The translations under genes and the position numbers were made by a program. From contig JAGRIJ010000049.1 in NCBI GenBank assembly GCA_020443295.1, positions 34,953-98,952 on the forward strand: a stretch of DNA of 64,000 bases. Direction: 5' to 3'. The notes beneath the pieces are model-generated. The model had not been told where the DNA came from. It did no database searches and worked only from the letters and a program-made list of their open reading frames with translations. This DNA comes from Alphaproteobacteria bacterium. GTDB lineage: Bacteria; Pseudomonadota; Alphaproteobacteria; Micavibrionales; Micavibrionaceae. Position 1 is the first letter of the stretch, and every line of letters starts with the position of its first letter. This document shows, piece by piece, positions 26,771 through 36,663 of this stretch.

Positions 26771-26939
26771 AACATCCCCCTTAAAGAAAATGGACCAGCA
26801 AAGCGAGATAACATACACGAAAATGACCCGCTATCACACGGAAACAGAAGAAAAAAGTCTCTCCCACACGGCTCGCGCTGCTTGTAGAGCCCGGCGACCT
26901 TTGCTAAAAAGGCAAAGGTATGGATGACAGGAAAAGCCG

Positions 26940-27497
26940 ATGCACATCATTCTGAGTATACTGGGCGCTATCGTCACGATTTTATTTTATTTGAGCATCA
27001 TGAGCCGCTCCGGTCTGAATTTCAGATGGCTGACATGGCTGGACCCTTTCGCGTGGAATCGCCGCCGGAAATGGCAACAAACCCTCAACGCCGACCCTGC
27101 CTTCACGATCAAGGACCCGATGGAAGCAACGGCCTGCCTGCTGTTTGTCGCCGCAAAATGCTCGGGCGAAATTTCAAGGGAACAAAAAGAAACGATCGTC
27201 CGCCTTTTTGAAGAAGAATTCCACATGAATGAAACCCGGGCTCGGGAACTTCTGACCTCTTGCAGCTTTATGATCCCGGACGAACAAAAAATCATAGACC
27301 GGATCGAAGGCTTTCTGGAACCGAGCCTGCTGCATTTCGACCAGCACCAGAAAGACGCAGCCCTTGAACTGCTCGGAAAAGTCATTACCTGCGAAGGTCA
27401 GCCGACTGAAAAACAAACGGAGCTGGTTGAAAAAGTAAAACTTCAGTTCTTCGGCCACCCTCGTTCTGAAGAAAACAAATGGGGACACGGATCATAA
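26940..27497 (+). CDS. TerB-like helical protein with membrane anchor
   Basis: A 185-residue protein with an N-terminal membrane helix (about 2-20) and a cytoplasmic all-helical domain (about 60-175). The pattern ACLLFVAAKCSGEISREQ, then IVRLFEEEFHMN, resembles TerB-type (tellurite resistance, COG4103) proteins, where acidic residues bind metal. The match is to pattern, not to a firm motif. ATG preceded by AGGAAA. It is convergent with the next leftward gene. Confidence 0.6.
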   Translation: MHIILSILGAIVTILFYLSIMSRSGLNFRWLTWLDPFAWNRRRKWQQTLNADPAFTIKDPMEATACLLFVAAKCSGEISREQKETIVRLFEEEFHMNETRARELLTSCSFMIPDEQKIIDRIEGFLEPSLLHFDQHQKDAALELLGKVITCEGQPTEKQTELVEKVKLQFFGHPRSEENKWGHGS

Positions 27498-27507
27498 TCC
27501 CCCCGCA

Positions 27508-28281
27508 TCAGTGCTTTTTTTGCTCATCTCTGAGAGCTTGAATCTCGTCGAGGATTTGATCGGCCTCTTTCTGGTATTTCTTGTTCCTGAAGACAAGATT
27601 CCCCGTTTCAACATTAAGAGAATACAGCTTTGAGTGCACGAAATAGAACTTGAGCAGTTTCTCATAGGCTTGAATCAGCTGGTCCTCTTTTTCGAAGTAA
27701 TCGACAAGACTGCTCATTTGATCTTTTTTCATGTCTTCCCAAGTCGATAGCAGATCTTTTTTAACGTCTTCAGGCTTATCGGCCAAAAGCGCGTCAACGA
27801 CCTTGTCCGATTTCGGAAAGATATTAACGATTTGCTGCCCCTTCTTCCTGAGCATCGGCGCAATATCATCGCGAAAAGTCTTGTAGCTTTTTTCTGCGTT
27901 TTCGGTTCCGTTGAGATTATAGGGATCGGCAACAGCTTTAAGAATCCTGCGGTCCTTTTTGTATTCGCTCGTTTCTTTATGAAGGTCTTTAATGAAATTA
28001 TTCAAAAAAGACTCGAACTCCTTGGCAAAACGCTCATTGGGAGAGAGGTCCTGAAGATTGGGAGAAGAAGATTCGGCGGCCTGATTCTCCGGTGAAACAG
28101 CCGGATCGGTTGGCGTGTCCGCGGCAGGCCGGGATCCGCCGGGAGGCGTCTGCTGCTGAACAACAACGACAGGCGGCCGGAGATTGGTCAAAATCCCAAG
28201 AAAGAAACTTCCCGCCAGCAGCAGGGCCAGAAAAAAACCGGAAAAGAAGTAAAAATAAGCCTGATTTTTGCAGCTGAACAT
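27508..28281 (-). CDS. Membrane-anchored coiled protein, unknown (paralogue 1)
   Basis: A 257-residue protein with one N-terminal membrane segment (about 9-30), a Pro/Gln-rich linker (35-75) and a charged helical periplasmic domain rich in Lys and Glu. It shares a C-terminal pattern with the product of the next gene upstream (28348-29076): YF then about nine residues, Y.KLl.F....S.Y.......NL.F, and a final DE-containing helix. The two are therefore paralogues in tandem. No family or function is recognised; a structural envelope role is likely. Confidence 0.72.
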   Translation of the reverse strand: MFSCKNQAYFYFFSGFFLALLLAGSFFLGILTNLRPPVVVVQQQTPPGGSRPAADTPTDPAVSPENQAAESSSPNLQDLSPNERFAKEFESFLNNFIKDLHKETSEYKKDRRILKAVADPYNLNGTENAEKSYKTFRDDIAPMLRKKGQQIVNIFPKSDKVVDALLADKPEDVKKDLLSTWEDMKKDQMSSLVDYFEKEDQLIQAYEKLLKFYFVHSKLYSLNVETGNLVFRNKKYQKEADQILDEIQALRDEQKKH

Positions 28282-28347
28282 GCACTCACTATAAGCTGAA
28301 AAAACAGATTTTCAAACGGATAGTAAGAAAACAAAAACCAACAGAAA

Positions 28348-29076
28348 CTATATGGGCGCTCCGGCCCGCATATCTTTAATGAGTTGCGTCTGCTCGTAAT
28401 TGATCTTCTTTAACTCATCGTAGAGCTTGGCATACATGCCGCGAACGCTGGCATCGTAGAAAGACAGGTTTTTATATTCAGAACTGTAATAGTAGCTTCC
28501 GCCCCTTTCCAGAATGAATGTGACAAGCTTCTGATAGGTCTTAAGAAACTTGGCCTGCAAATCGAAATACTTGTTTGATTTCAGGATGAAATCCTTATGC
28601 GCACTCTCCGCGACTTTCTCAATGATTGCCCGGTCCTCGGGGGAGAAACCGTCAAGAGAGGTTTTAAAATCAGTCTGGTAGGTATCGATATACTCATTCA
28701 TTTTCGTATAATTTTCGGTCACAGCGTCCTTGGCGTTGTTCAGGTCTCTGCGAAACTCGGTGCTCCGGCGCGTCACTTCAAACTTAAAGGGCTCCAGCAG
28801 TTCAAAAAGGCGCTCTTTATACGTATTGTCGATATCCGCAAAACCGAAAAGAAGCACGCTAAGACTATAGAGCCGGGCATCAAGCTTCTCGGCTTTTTTG
28901 GCTTCTGCGACTTGGGAAGAGAAAATCCTCGGAACGACTGGATCAAGCGTTTCCTCTTCGGCAATCTGGGGCTTGGGAGTGTACTGCCCCTTGATCTGGG
29001 CAAACGCGCTGTGCCCCATGGAAAACGGAACACAAAAACAGGAAACTGCAAACACAAACCGATACAAAAACTTCAT
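28348..29076 (-). CDS. Secreted helical protein, unknown (paralogue 2)
   Basis: A 242-residue exported protein with a signal peptide (about 1-26, ending HSAFAQ) and a long helical domain with many Lys and Tyr. It is the paralogue of the next gene's product, sharing the block YFDLQAKFLKTYQKLVTF and NLSFYDASVRG. Start is ATG 29076, which gives a proper signal peptide; the longer frame to 29112 does not. It is 66 bp from its paralogue on the same strand and 90 bp downstream of the chemoreceptor gene. Confidence 0.75.
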   Translation of the reverse strand: MKFLYRFVFAVSCFCVPFSMGHSAFAQIKGQYTPKPQIAEEETLDPVVPRIFSSQVAEAKKAEKLDARLYSLSVLLFGFADIDNTYKERLFELLEPFKFEVTRRSTEFRRDLNNAKDAVTENYTKMNEYIDTYQTDFKTSLDGFSPEDRAIIEKVAESAHKDFILKSNKYFDLQAKFLKTYQKLVTFILERGGSYYYSSEYKNLSFYDASVRGMYAKLYDELKKINYEQTQLIKDMRAGAPI

Positions 29077-29166
29077 ACCAAGAATAATCGCACGATCCGC
29101 AGAAATTATCAATATTGCTTTGCCCCAAAAGACCTGTAACTTGTGGCTTTATCTCAATTTTAAGAC

Positions 29167-31395
29167 TTATTCGGCCGCACGTCTCAAATTCCGGGAATCC
29201 TCGTGATCGTCCCGGATACGGGCCAAAAATCCGCTGACAGCCTTCTCCAGACCGTCCGCCAGCTGTGCGATATCGTCCGCGGAGGCATTCAGCATCTGGG
29301 CCGCATTTCCCGTTTCGCTGGCGGCAACCTGCACATTCCCGATGACATTTGAGACCTGCTGCGACGCCTCGGAAACCTCGCTGATATTGCGCGTAATCTC
29401 CGCAATCACGGCATTCTGCTCCTCGACAGCCCCCGCAGTGCCTGCAGAACTGGCATCAATATCCTCAATATTGGTGATAATCTCCTGCATCGCCCGCACA
29501 GCCGAACCCGTAGCCCCCTGAATTTCGGTAATGCGGTTCTCAATCTCCTCGGTCTTTTTGGCCGTCTCGTTCGCCAGCTTCTTGACCTCATCCGCAACGA
29601 CGGCAAACCCCTTACCCGCCTCTCCGGCCCGCGCGGCCTCAATCGTGGCGTTAAGCGCCAGAAGATTCGTCTGTTCCGCGATATCCTTGATGGCCACGAC
29701 AACCTCGCCGATATTCGTGACAAGGCTATTGAGTTGATCCACCTCTTTGCTTGTACGGCTGGCATTGGTCGAAGCCTGATTGGCTTTCGCGGCCACGTCG
29801 GTAATCTGGTGCGAAATTTCCTGCGCGCTTGCCGTCATCTCCTCGGTTGCCGAAGCCACCGTCGCCGCGTTGGCGCTGGTTTCCTCGGATGCCGAGGCCA
29901 CGGATGAACTCGCCTCCTGTGCTTCCCGCGCCGTATTCTCCATCGTCCGGGCCGCTCCCTGAAGCCTTTCGGCCGCCACAGCCAGATTCTGGATCGATCC
30001 GCCAACCTCCGCGTCGAACCGGTCCGCAAGCTCGGCCATCATTTTCTTCTTCTCGATCGCCGCCTGACGCTCGTTCTCTTCCTGAGCATCCCTCAAACGC
30101 TTGGCTTCAAGACCGTTCTCTTTGAACACCTGAACGGATGCAGCCATGGTTCCGATCTCATCCCCTCGCTCGCGCCCCGGGATTTCCACGTCGAAATTCC
30201 CACGGGCCAGATCGCCCATCGCCGCTGTCATGGCTGAAATAGGGGCCGCCAGCCGGCGTGAAAAGAAAAACCCGATCACCGAAGCGACAGCCAGAATGAG
30301 CAGGGTCGTAACCAGCGCCGCATTGCGCATATCGTTAATCGGCGCCCGGATATTGGCCAGACTCTCTTCCGTCAGGATCACCCAGCGCGTCCCCAGAAAA
30401 TCAAGAGGGGTATAGGACGACGCAACCTGAAGACCGCGGTAATCCGGAACGACGGCATATCCTTCCTCCCCCTTCAGCCCCGCATCGATATGAGGACCCG
30501 TAACCTTGGCCTTAAGAATCGTGGATGTACCCTCCGGAGCAAAGACGGAATCATTCCGCATCAACCCGTCAGCCCCGATAATATAGGCGCCGATTTTTGA
30601 GGCATGATCGGCGCCGGATTGTTCGCTCCCGCCCCCGTTCATGATCTTATTGATACGGCTGATCGGCATTTGGAAAGCAATAGCCCCTTCGAACGATCCG
30701 TCCGGCCCGAGAATCGGCTGGGCGATAAAACTCGCGGGAACGTCATAGCTGGGCTTGTAGGGCCGGAAATCAAAAAACGCCTGATAGCCGTCCTCCGCGT
30801 GATCCCGAACCGCACGAAACGCATTTGCAATATCGGTGTCCTTCCACGGCCCGTTATTCATGTTGGTGGCAAAATCCAGCTCTTTGAAGACCGTATAGAC
30901 GATATTCCCGCTCTTATCGAACAGGAAGATATCGTAATATTCACGCGTTTGCTGCACCCTGTGAAACCAGGGGTGATAGGTCCTGTGAAACTGGTCGTAA
31001 AGCGTCCCCTCCACAGGTCCGTCATACTTATCCTTTTCGCCGACAGGATTGGGATTCCGGCCGGGCACATTGTCGGGATTAATATAAAGGGATTGCAACC
31101 TCTCGGTCTGATTGACCGTCATATCCGCCCAGCCCGCTTTAAAATCGCGCAACGCCTGCCGGACATAATCGCTGTGCGCCATGACAGTCAGATCCTCGCT
31201 GATCGAGCCCATATAATTATTGAGAGTCTCGGTCCGTGCCTCCCCCAGCCCGACAAGGTTTTTCTCGCTGGCGGTCAGAGCGTCCGCAGAAGCCTCCTGC
31301 ACGATGAAATACCCCGTTACCCCGGCAGAAAGCGCCGCCAGAACGGTTATCAAGAGAGGAAGTTTTTGTGAAATTTTCAAGTTAGCCAAGCTCAT
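29167..31395 (-). CDS. Methyl-accepting chemotaxis protein
   Basis: A 742-residue transmembrane chemoreceptor. N-terminal helix about 12-32, a large periplasmic sensor (about 35-355, with a dCache-like layout: [33 protein letters not shown] and a second lobe), second helix about 365-385, HAMP (about 385-435), then the signalling domain. The hairpin tip reads [20 protein letters not shown] followed by [20 protein letters not shown], as in all MCPs. It senses an unknown ligand and controls CheA. Same strand as, and 65 bp after, the TorF-porin gene. Confidence 0.95.
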   Translation of the reverse strand: MSLANLKISQKLPLLITVLAALSAGVTGYFIVQEASADALTASEKNLVGLGEARTETLNNYMGSISEDLTVMAHSDYVRQALRDFKAGWADMTVNQTERLQSLYINPDNVPGRNPNPVGEKDKYDGPVEGTLYDQFHRTYHPWFHRVQQTREYYDIFLFDKSGNIVYTVFKELDFATNMNNGPWKDTDIANAFRAVRDHAEDGYQAFFDFRPYKPSYDVPASFIAQPILGPDGSFEGAIAFQMPISRINKIMNGGGSEQSGADHASKIGAYIIGADGLMRNDSVFAPEGTSTILKAKVTGPHIDAGLKGEEGYAVVPDYRGLQVASSYTPLDFLGTRWVILTEESLANIRAPINDMRNAALVTTLLILAVASVIGFFFSRRLAAPISAMTAAMGDLARGNFDVEIPGRERGDEIGTMAASVQVFKENGLEAKRLRDAQEENERQAAIEKKKMMAELADRFDAEVGGSIQNLAVAAERLQGAARTMENTAREAQEASSSVASASEETSANAATVASATEEMTASAQEISHQITDVAAKANQASTNASRTSKEVDQLNSLVTNIGEVVVAIKDIAEQTNLLALNATIEAARAGEAGKGFAVVADEVKKLANETAKKTEEIENRITEIQGATGSAVRAMQEIITNIEDIDASSAGTAGAVEEQNAVIAEITRNISEVSEASQQVSNVIGNVQVAASETGNAAQMLNASADDIAQLADGLEKAVSGFLARIRDDHEDSRNLRRAAE

Positions 31396-31460
31396 GGCAT
31401 GCTCCTCATACTGAAGAAAATTTGATCAGGAAAGCCTTCTGGCTTCCTGTATAAAAAAAA

Positions 31461-32192
31461 TCAGAAACTCCGCGACAAACCAAAGACCAGACGGGCATCA
31501 CAGCCGTCCGCGCACTCGTCCGGCTCGTCCAGATCGGTGTCAACATACTGCAGGGACGCATCAAACCCGTAAAGGCTGTAGCCAAGCCCGAGCGACCAAT
31601 CGTTATAATCCTCAATCCCCAAGGCCGCATTGTCGTCGATATCCTGATGCCCGAGATGCCCGGTGACCGAAAGCCCCTTGAAAACGGGCGCATCAAAAGC
31701 CAGAACGTAATATTCGGCATCCCCGCTATTCGCAAAAAACTCGGGCGAATAGTTAAAGGACGCCGTCAGGGCCACGACATCGAAATCATAACCGATCGAA
31801 GCCGCAAACTCCCAGTAATCGTAGTCCAGCGAATCGTCCGCGCCGGGATAAGCGTAATAGATCAGCCCCAGATCGTAATTCAGGCCGCTAAACTGGTTGG
31901 AAAATCCGGCGAAAAGATCAACCTCAAGATTGGCCTCGTCCCCGTCGTTAAAATCGACGTTCGACCCCCACACCCCGGCATACAACCCGGACGTGTGGTT
32001 AAGATCGACACCGCCCTGCAGCGCCGCCCCTTCGTCCGACTGGCTGATACCGCGGAATGAATAATCTGTCACAAAGCCGAGATTCCCGGAAAACGTAAGG
32101 CCGGAGGTCGCCAGAGGGTTCTCAGCAAACGCCTGTCCGGGCAAAAACACGCCGGAACAAATAAGGCCAAGTACACGCAAACTATTTTTCAT
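31461..32192 (-). CDS. TorF family putative porin
   Basis: A 243-residue outer-membrane beta-barrel. Signal peptide about 1-23 (GQAFAEN), then the TorF opening SGNLGFVTDYSFRGISQSDEGAALQGG and repeated amphipathic strands with acidic loops, ending with the RLVFGLSRSF aromatic C-terminal strand recognised by the BAM machinery. The family (TIGR02001) is common in proteobacteria; its substrates are not known. The promoter region is 430 bp long and AT-rich and contains an 18-bp palindrome. Confidence 0.9.
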   Translation of the reverse strand: MKNSLRVLGLICSGVFLPGQAFAENPLATSGLTFSGNLGFVTDYSFRGISQSDEGAALQGGVDLNHTSGLYAGVWGSNVDFNDGDEANLEVDLFAGFSNQFSGLNYDLGLIYYAYPGADDSLDYDYWEFAASIGYDFDVVALTASFNYSPEFFANSGDAEYYVLAFDAPVFKGLSVTGHLGHQDIDDNAALGIEDYNDWSLGLGYSLYGFDASLQYVDTDLDEPDECADGCDARLVFGLSRSF

Positions 32193-32622
32193 GGCTCAAC
32201 TTTCGTAACTATTTAAGGAATCGGAACACAGATTGAAGAAGGATAATACGACTCAAAGTCTAGCGATAAAGTCATCCCCCCTCAATTCAGGAGCATACAA
32301 AAATCCGGATTTTTGCACGAAAATCTTTTTTACAGAAAAAATCGCGGGGCTTATATCATTCTAAAAAAACAAAGAATTCTTGCCAAAATAAAAACATACA
32401 AAGAAATCTTGTATTATATTGAAAGTTCAAATAATCTTGACCTAAAATAAGACGTAAAAGCGCGTATTGACTTCAACTTGCTGGGGTGGAAAAACAATTG
32501 CAACTTTAGCTTGATTGCGGGGTTCATTTTCCCTAATTTGTTAATTTTTCTAAAAACTCTATACTATTTGCTTCGAAAAAGAATTTTTGTTTAAATTTAA
32601 AATTTTGAAATTGGTAAAAAAA
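32193..32622. other. AT-rich divergent intergenic region
   Basis: A 430-bp gap between the porin (leftward) and the 476-aa orphan (rightward). It is strongly AT-rich, has several runs of A and T, and must hold two promoters. The only clear element is the perfect 18-bp palindrome at 32298-32315. I see no open frame of note. Confidence 0.6.
32298..32315. promoter_or_regulatory. Perfect 18-bp palindrome upstream of the porin gene
   Basis: CAAAAATCCGGATTTTTG reads the same on both strands, about 106 bp upstream of the TorF-porin start. It could be an operator for a dimeric regulator, or a short hairpin; no T-run of terminator type follows. Confidence 0.4.
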
Positions 32623-34053
32623 ATGTCAGACGAACAGGAAACAGAAGAAACCTTCGTTGAAGAAGCAGCCCGGCTCGCTCGGGAAAGACAAGAAAACGGA
32701 ACGAACGACGAAGACGCCGACCTTAAACTGGCCCTGGCGACCCTGAGAAAGATCGCCGAACGGCCGGCCAGGGCCCCGCGCGGAGTAAACGACACGTGGG
32801 GCTGGTGCGTGGGCAACGAACACGCGCCCGAACCGGGAACGGAAACCCGCGACGAGGTGATTTTCAGAATTCGCAGATCCTATGGTGCTGTGCCCGGCCC
32901 AACCCCGCAAAACAGGGACGACAAGGAAAAAGGCGCATTGGAAACAATTACGGCCATGCTCGACAACATGGGCAAACAGCCGAGTTTCGCAAGGCACGAC
33001 CTTAAACGGATCGTCAAGGTCCTTGAAACGATTATCGCCGACCGGATCGGCCCCGGTGACGATCCCTCCGGAAAATCCTCCAAGTACATCATTCTTCCCG
33101 GCGAACACACGGGGCCGGAACTCTCAAACTTGCTGGCGTCCCCGGTGACCGAAGCGGTCAAGGCGCCCAGCGACTATGTCCAGACAAGATCCAAAAGCCA
33201 TCCCGAGCTTGCAAGGCTCGAAGAGCAATACGGCAAAACCCAGGTCTACGTTGAGCTACAGCGCATTAAGCTAGGCATGCTGCCTTTGAACGAAGACATC
33301 GCCAAAGCGATTGCGGAAATTGCCGAAGACGTTAACGAACCGATTGCAGAATTAGAAGAACAGGGAGCCCCAGCCGCCCTAGCGCAGGCTGGAGACAAAG
33401 CCGCCGCCAAGGAACAAATAGAGGCGGCTCTATCCCAGGCCGGACCGCAAACCCAACTCGCCGATATTTTAAGAAGGGTTGCTGAAGAAATTGACGGTCA
33501 GACAGCTATAGCGAACCTCGGAACCCCGACCGAAGCGCCCCCCGCAAAAGACCCGAGAAGATTTTATCGGCAGGTGGATTTTACCACTGAAGACGGGGTC
33601 CGCATTACCACCAACCCGGTATGGGCACGCATCAGAACCGAGCATTTTGACTTTATCTTTATGCGCCTTCAACTCGCGCTGGATAAACGTAACAAGCCCC
33701 AGACGATACTCGAAGAAGCCGAAAAAGGCCCGTATTGGCCCTTTACGCCTGAATACGTTGAATTTATCACGGAAGCCGAAAAAATCTATTCCGAGAAAAA
33801 AGCCCTGGCAGACGAACGCATAGCGGCAGAAAAAGAAGGACCCATTACCTGGATGTCGCTGAAATGGTCAGACCACGCCAAAGGCATACCGCAAAGGATG
33901 GCAGACTGGCAGTTTCACCGATGGTCGAGAAACTTTCTTCTGCACCTGAAGCAAACGGAAGGCATAGCGGATTGGGACTTGCTGGACGATCTGAAAAAGT
34001 GGAATAGCTGGGGCGTAAAAGGCCCGAAATACGAAGAACACGGCCCGGCCTAG
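32623..34053 (+). CDS. Large orphan protein, unknown
   Basis: A 476-residue soluble, acidic protein with no signal peptide or membrane segment. No family recognised. The N-terminal 60 residues are Glu/Arg-rich; a central helical region includes an Ala/Glu-rich low-complexity stretch (about 240-290). The C-terminal 100 residues are strikingly Trp-rich (WMSLKWSDHAKG, WQFHRWSRNF, WDLLDDLKKWNSWG). The ATG at 32623 follows an A-rich stretch and is preferred over the upstream frame to 32587. It begins a same-strand run that continues with a glycosyltransferase, methyltransferase, NUDIX hydrolase and histidine phosphatase. Confidence 0.72.
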   Translation: MSDEQETEETFVEEAARLARERQENGTNDEDADLKLALATLRKIAERPARAPRGVNDTWGWCVGNEHAPEPGTETRDEVIFRIRRSYGAVPGPTPQNRDDKEKGALETITAMLDNMGKQPSFARHDLKRIVKVLETIIADRIGPGDDPSGKSSKYIILPGEHTGPELSNLLASPVTEAVKAPSDYVQTRSKSHPELARLEEQYGKTQVYVELQRIKLGMLPLNEDIAKAIAEIAEDVNEPIAELEEQGAPAALAQAGDKAAAKEQIEAALSQAGPQTQLADILRRVAEEIDGQTAIANLGTPTEAPPAKDPRRFYRQVDFTTEDGVRITTNPVWARIRTEHFDFIFMRLQLALDKRNKPQTILEEAEKGPYWPFTPEYVEFITEAEKIYSEKKALADERIAAEKEGPITWMSLKWSDHAKGIPQRMADWQFHRWSRNFLLHLKQTEGIADWDLLDDLKKWNSWGVKGPKYEEHGPA

Positions 34054-34136
34054 CCTATGCAGGGATAAGTTTTATAGAAAAACTAAAGCAAAATAAGCTA
34101 TAATGCTTACGGTTGATAAATGACTCGGGGTGTGAA

Positions 34137-35324
34137 GTGACAAGCAGCAAATTGCCCTCAAATTTGACGATAGGAGTCCCTGTCTTCAATGAAGAGCAGT
34201 CGCTTCCTGATTCTTACGCATCACTGGTTGAGGCCATCCATCACCTCCCCCGCAACGTAAATGTTGAAGTGGTTTACTGCCTGAATGGCTGTACGGACGG
34301 AAGCGAAAACCTCCTTAGAAACATGACCATAGCCAGCAGGCGCATGGAAAACATGGCGATAATCGAATCGGCCACCGGAAAAATGAACGCCCAACTGGCC
34401 ATTCTGGCACAAAGAAACTTTAAGGACGCCCCGGTCTGCTTTGCGGATGCGGACACGACGATGTCACCATCAACCCTGATAGCCCTCTACCAGAAACTTG
34501 CATCCGATCCGCACTGCCAGGTCGCCTACGCCCGGGTTGAACCGCATTACCCCGGCCAACCGACCCCTTTCCAGGATTTGCTGCTGTCCCACTACCTTTA
34601 TAGGAAACACCAGCCCCCGAGAAACTACATTCACGGACGGACATTCATGATGCGCGACAGCGGCTTGCTCGAACACATGAACGACGGTCTTGGGGAACGG
34701 CTGGAACAGGTGCGCAGCAAGTCTCCCGAATATATTTCTTTTCTTGGCCTGGAAGATGGCCCCAAAATCGATGACATCTACCTGTCCCGGGTAATCGTCG
34801 CAGAATACGGCCTGAACGCAATAGCCGAAGTAACTGATGCGGAAGTGGCCTTTCATCCTCCGGCCAATTTCGAAGACTACATCCGGGTCATGGAAAGAAC
34901 ATTAACCGAGATCAAGCGCCTCGATGTCCTGTATCCCGAGCACGCGCACTTTCAGGACACGATTTTCCGCCGGGACTTTGACACCGTCAGCCCGAGCTTC
35001 CCCGAAGGAATGCGCCGCAATCTGCTCTTGCTAAGGGAACTCGAGAACGGCGTGAAAAAAAGAATAGAGATGTCCCTAGTCCTTCCAAGCAGCTGCCAGG
35101 ATCATGAAATCGCCCGTCAGCCTTGGGTCAGGGCCGGCTCAACGAAACAGGCCTTTGGAAATGGAGGCCACACCATAACCGAAGAAACTTTGGGATACCC
35201 TCCTCCGGCAGGAAAGAACCAGATTATCTTGCCCCCGGAAGTTCCGGACCCGACCGGCGAACAAACGGCGCATCATGAAAGCCCTGACCGCGACGATGAC
35301 AGCGCTCCAAGGCCGGTTCATTAA
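34137..35324 (+). CDS. Family 2-like glycosyltransferase
   Basis: A 395-residue GT-A-fold transferase. It opens with LTIGVPVFNEEQSLPDSYASL and has the NGCTDGSENLL nucleotide-binding loop and the metal-binding FADADTTMS motif (DxD). It has no membrane helix. The last 80 residues are a Pro/Gly/Asp-rich tail unlike family members. I start it at GTG 34137, preceded by GGGG; the TTG at 34113 is less likely. It is in a run of five + strand genes with small gaps, so it may add a sugar to a metabolite or surface compound processed by the neighbouring methyltransferase and hydrolases. Confidence 0.82.
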   Translation: MTSSKLPSNLTIGVPVFNEEQSLPDSYASLVEAIHHLPRNVNVEVVYCLNGCTDGSENLLRNMTIASRRMENMAIIESATGKMNAQLAILAQRNFKDAPVCFADADTTMSPSTLIALYQKLASDPHCQVAYARVEPHYPGQPTPFQDLLLSHYLYRKHQPPRNYIHGRTFMMRDSGLLEHMNDGLGERLEQVRSKSPEYISFLGLEDGPKIDDIYLSRVIVAEYGLNAIAEVTDAEVAFHPPANFEDYIRVMERTLTEIKRLDVLYPEHAHFQDTIFRRDFDTVSPSFPEGMRRNLLLLRELENGVKKRIEMSLVLPSSCQDHEIARQPWVRAGSTKQAFGNGGHTITEETLGYPPPAGKNQIILPPEVPDPTGEQTAHHESPDRDDDSAPRPVH

Positions 35325-35336
35325 GGGAGATCAAAA

Positions 35337-36056
35337 ATGAGCGAACCAGATAAATCAACCTTTATCAATCCTCCATGGGAAGTGGTAGAAGGCGGGTTGC
35401 TTGTAAACGGCAAAGTTTATACCAAGCTCAATCTGGCCTGCGGTGTTCCTCTGGAGAAGCATTTCCCGGAACCATGGTTGAACATTGACGCCCAGCCCGG
35501 TGCGGCCGACCTTGTTATGCCCATACAAAACCTTCCTGAGGAATGGGAGGGACTGTTTGAGGAAGTCCGCGCTTCGCACGTGCTGGAACATATCCCCCTC
35601 AACGACGCATCCGGCGCCATGAAAGAATGGAGCCGCGTAACTGCCCCCGGCGGAAAACTGCGGGTCTGTGTACCGGATCTGGCCCTTATTGTAGAATCGT
35701 ATTTGCAGGGAAAAGACCGCAAGGGGTACAAAGCTTTTTCAGTAGAGGACACCACGCGTATGCTGACCCAGATTTTTGGGCGCGGATACGAAAGTCCGGA
35801 TATGAACCCGTTTATGCGCCATCACATGGTCTATGACGAGGCGATGCTCCGCCGGATGTTCGAATTGACCGGAGAGGCCGCAGACATTCAGGTTTACCCC
35901 GTGGAAGAGGACCCCTCTCAACTCTTTGATCCGCCTATCAAAAATGATGCGAGTAATCCGGCTTACACTTTGAATATGTTTATGGTAAAAAGACAAACAA
36001 ACGACCCTGCCCCGGAGAGAGAAAGAATAATGGATATGGGAACAGGTCTGGGATAA
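35337..36056 (+). CDS. SAM-dependent methyltransferase
   Basis: A 239-residue class I methyltransferase. Motif I is LNLACGVPLE (about 31-40), an acidic motif II follows (WLNIDAQPG), and ASHVLEHIPL and APGGKLRVCVPDL complete the fold. It resembles the short methyltransferases found in polysaccharide clusters. The ATG follows GGGAGAT by 5 bp, and it starts 12 bp after the glycosyltransferase; its stop abuts the NUDIX start, so the three are co-transcribed. Substrate unknown. Confidence 0.86.
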   Translation: MSEPDKSTFINPPWEVVEGGLLVNGKVYTKLNLACGVPLEKHFPEPWLNIDAQPGAADLVMPIQNLPEEWEGLFEEVRASHVLEHIPLNDASGAMKEWSRVTAPGGKLRVCVPDLALIVESYLQGKDRKGYKAFSVEDTTRMLTQIFGRGYESPDMNPFMRHHMVYDEAMLRRMFELTGEAADIQVYPVEEDPSQLFDPPIKNDASNPAYTLNMFMVKRQTNDPAPERERIMDMGTGLG

Positions 36057-36641
36057 ATGGGAAGCGCCGAAAGGGAAGAAAAAAACATTGATGGTCCATT
36101 TCATCAAGCCGGAGCCAGCGGTTCCGGAGAAATGGCTGACGTGGATAAGCCTTCGCCGTTCAAATTCCGTGCCTACTCATCTCACATCCCTGAAGACCGG
36201 ATTACGGCAGTTCTCCTGGTCCCTTTTCTGCCTGACGGGTCGATCGTCGCCATCGAACACTCCAAACGCGGAATAGATATCCCCGGAGGCCACAGGGAAC
36301 ACACGGACCAGTCGAATTTCGAAACCGCCCGACGTGAGTTACTGGAAGAATCCGGCGTGGAAATCGGACAGATGATCCCCTGCCTGATCATGGAATCCTC
36401 CGGATATGACGGCGACGACACCGAGCCTTCCTATATGATCGTCATGACAGGCGTGGCTCACAAGATCGGGCGCTTTACCCCCAGTAAGGAAATTATAGCG
36501 CGTCATTTTCTGAGTCCCGAAGCATTTTTGCAAAGCTATGGCGGACCTTATGAAAAGGATATGGCGTTTATTATCCAGACCTCATTGCAGACGATCAGTG
36601 ACAAACACGGCGCTGCACCGGAAGGTTTTGGCTGGAATTAA
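36057..36641 (+). CDS. NUDIX hydrolase
   Basis: A 194-residue NUDIX protein. The box is recognisable as GGHREHTDQSNFETARRELLEESGV, with a one-residue-longer spacing than the canonical Gx5Ex7REUxEExGU. It has an N-terminal extension of about 45 residues. The ATG begins directly after the methyltransferase TAA. Members cleave nucleoside diphosphates linked to another group; here a sugar nucleotide or coenzyme is possible from the context, but not proven. Confidence 0.84.
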   Translation: MGSAEREEKNIDGPFHQAGASGSGEMADVDKPSPFKFRAYSSHIPEDRITAVLLVPFLPDGSIVAIEHSKRGIDIPGGHREHTDQSNFETARRELLEESGVEIGQMIPCLIMESSGYDGDDTEPSYMIVMTGVAHKIGRFTPSKEIIARHFLSPEAFLQSYGGPYEKDMAFIIQTSLQTISDKHGAAPEGFGWN

Positions 36642-36663
36642 TAAGTTATAAGATATTTTTATT

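Noticed and set aside
31429..31447. GGAAAGCC...GGCTTCC hairpin between porin and chemoreceptor genes
   Set aside because: The stem has a bulge and no T-run follows on the coding strand; co-transcription of the two genes remains open.
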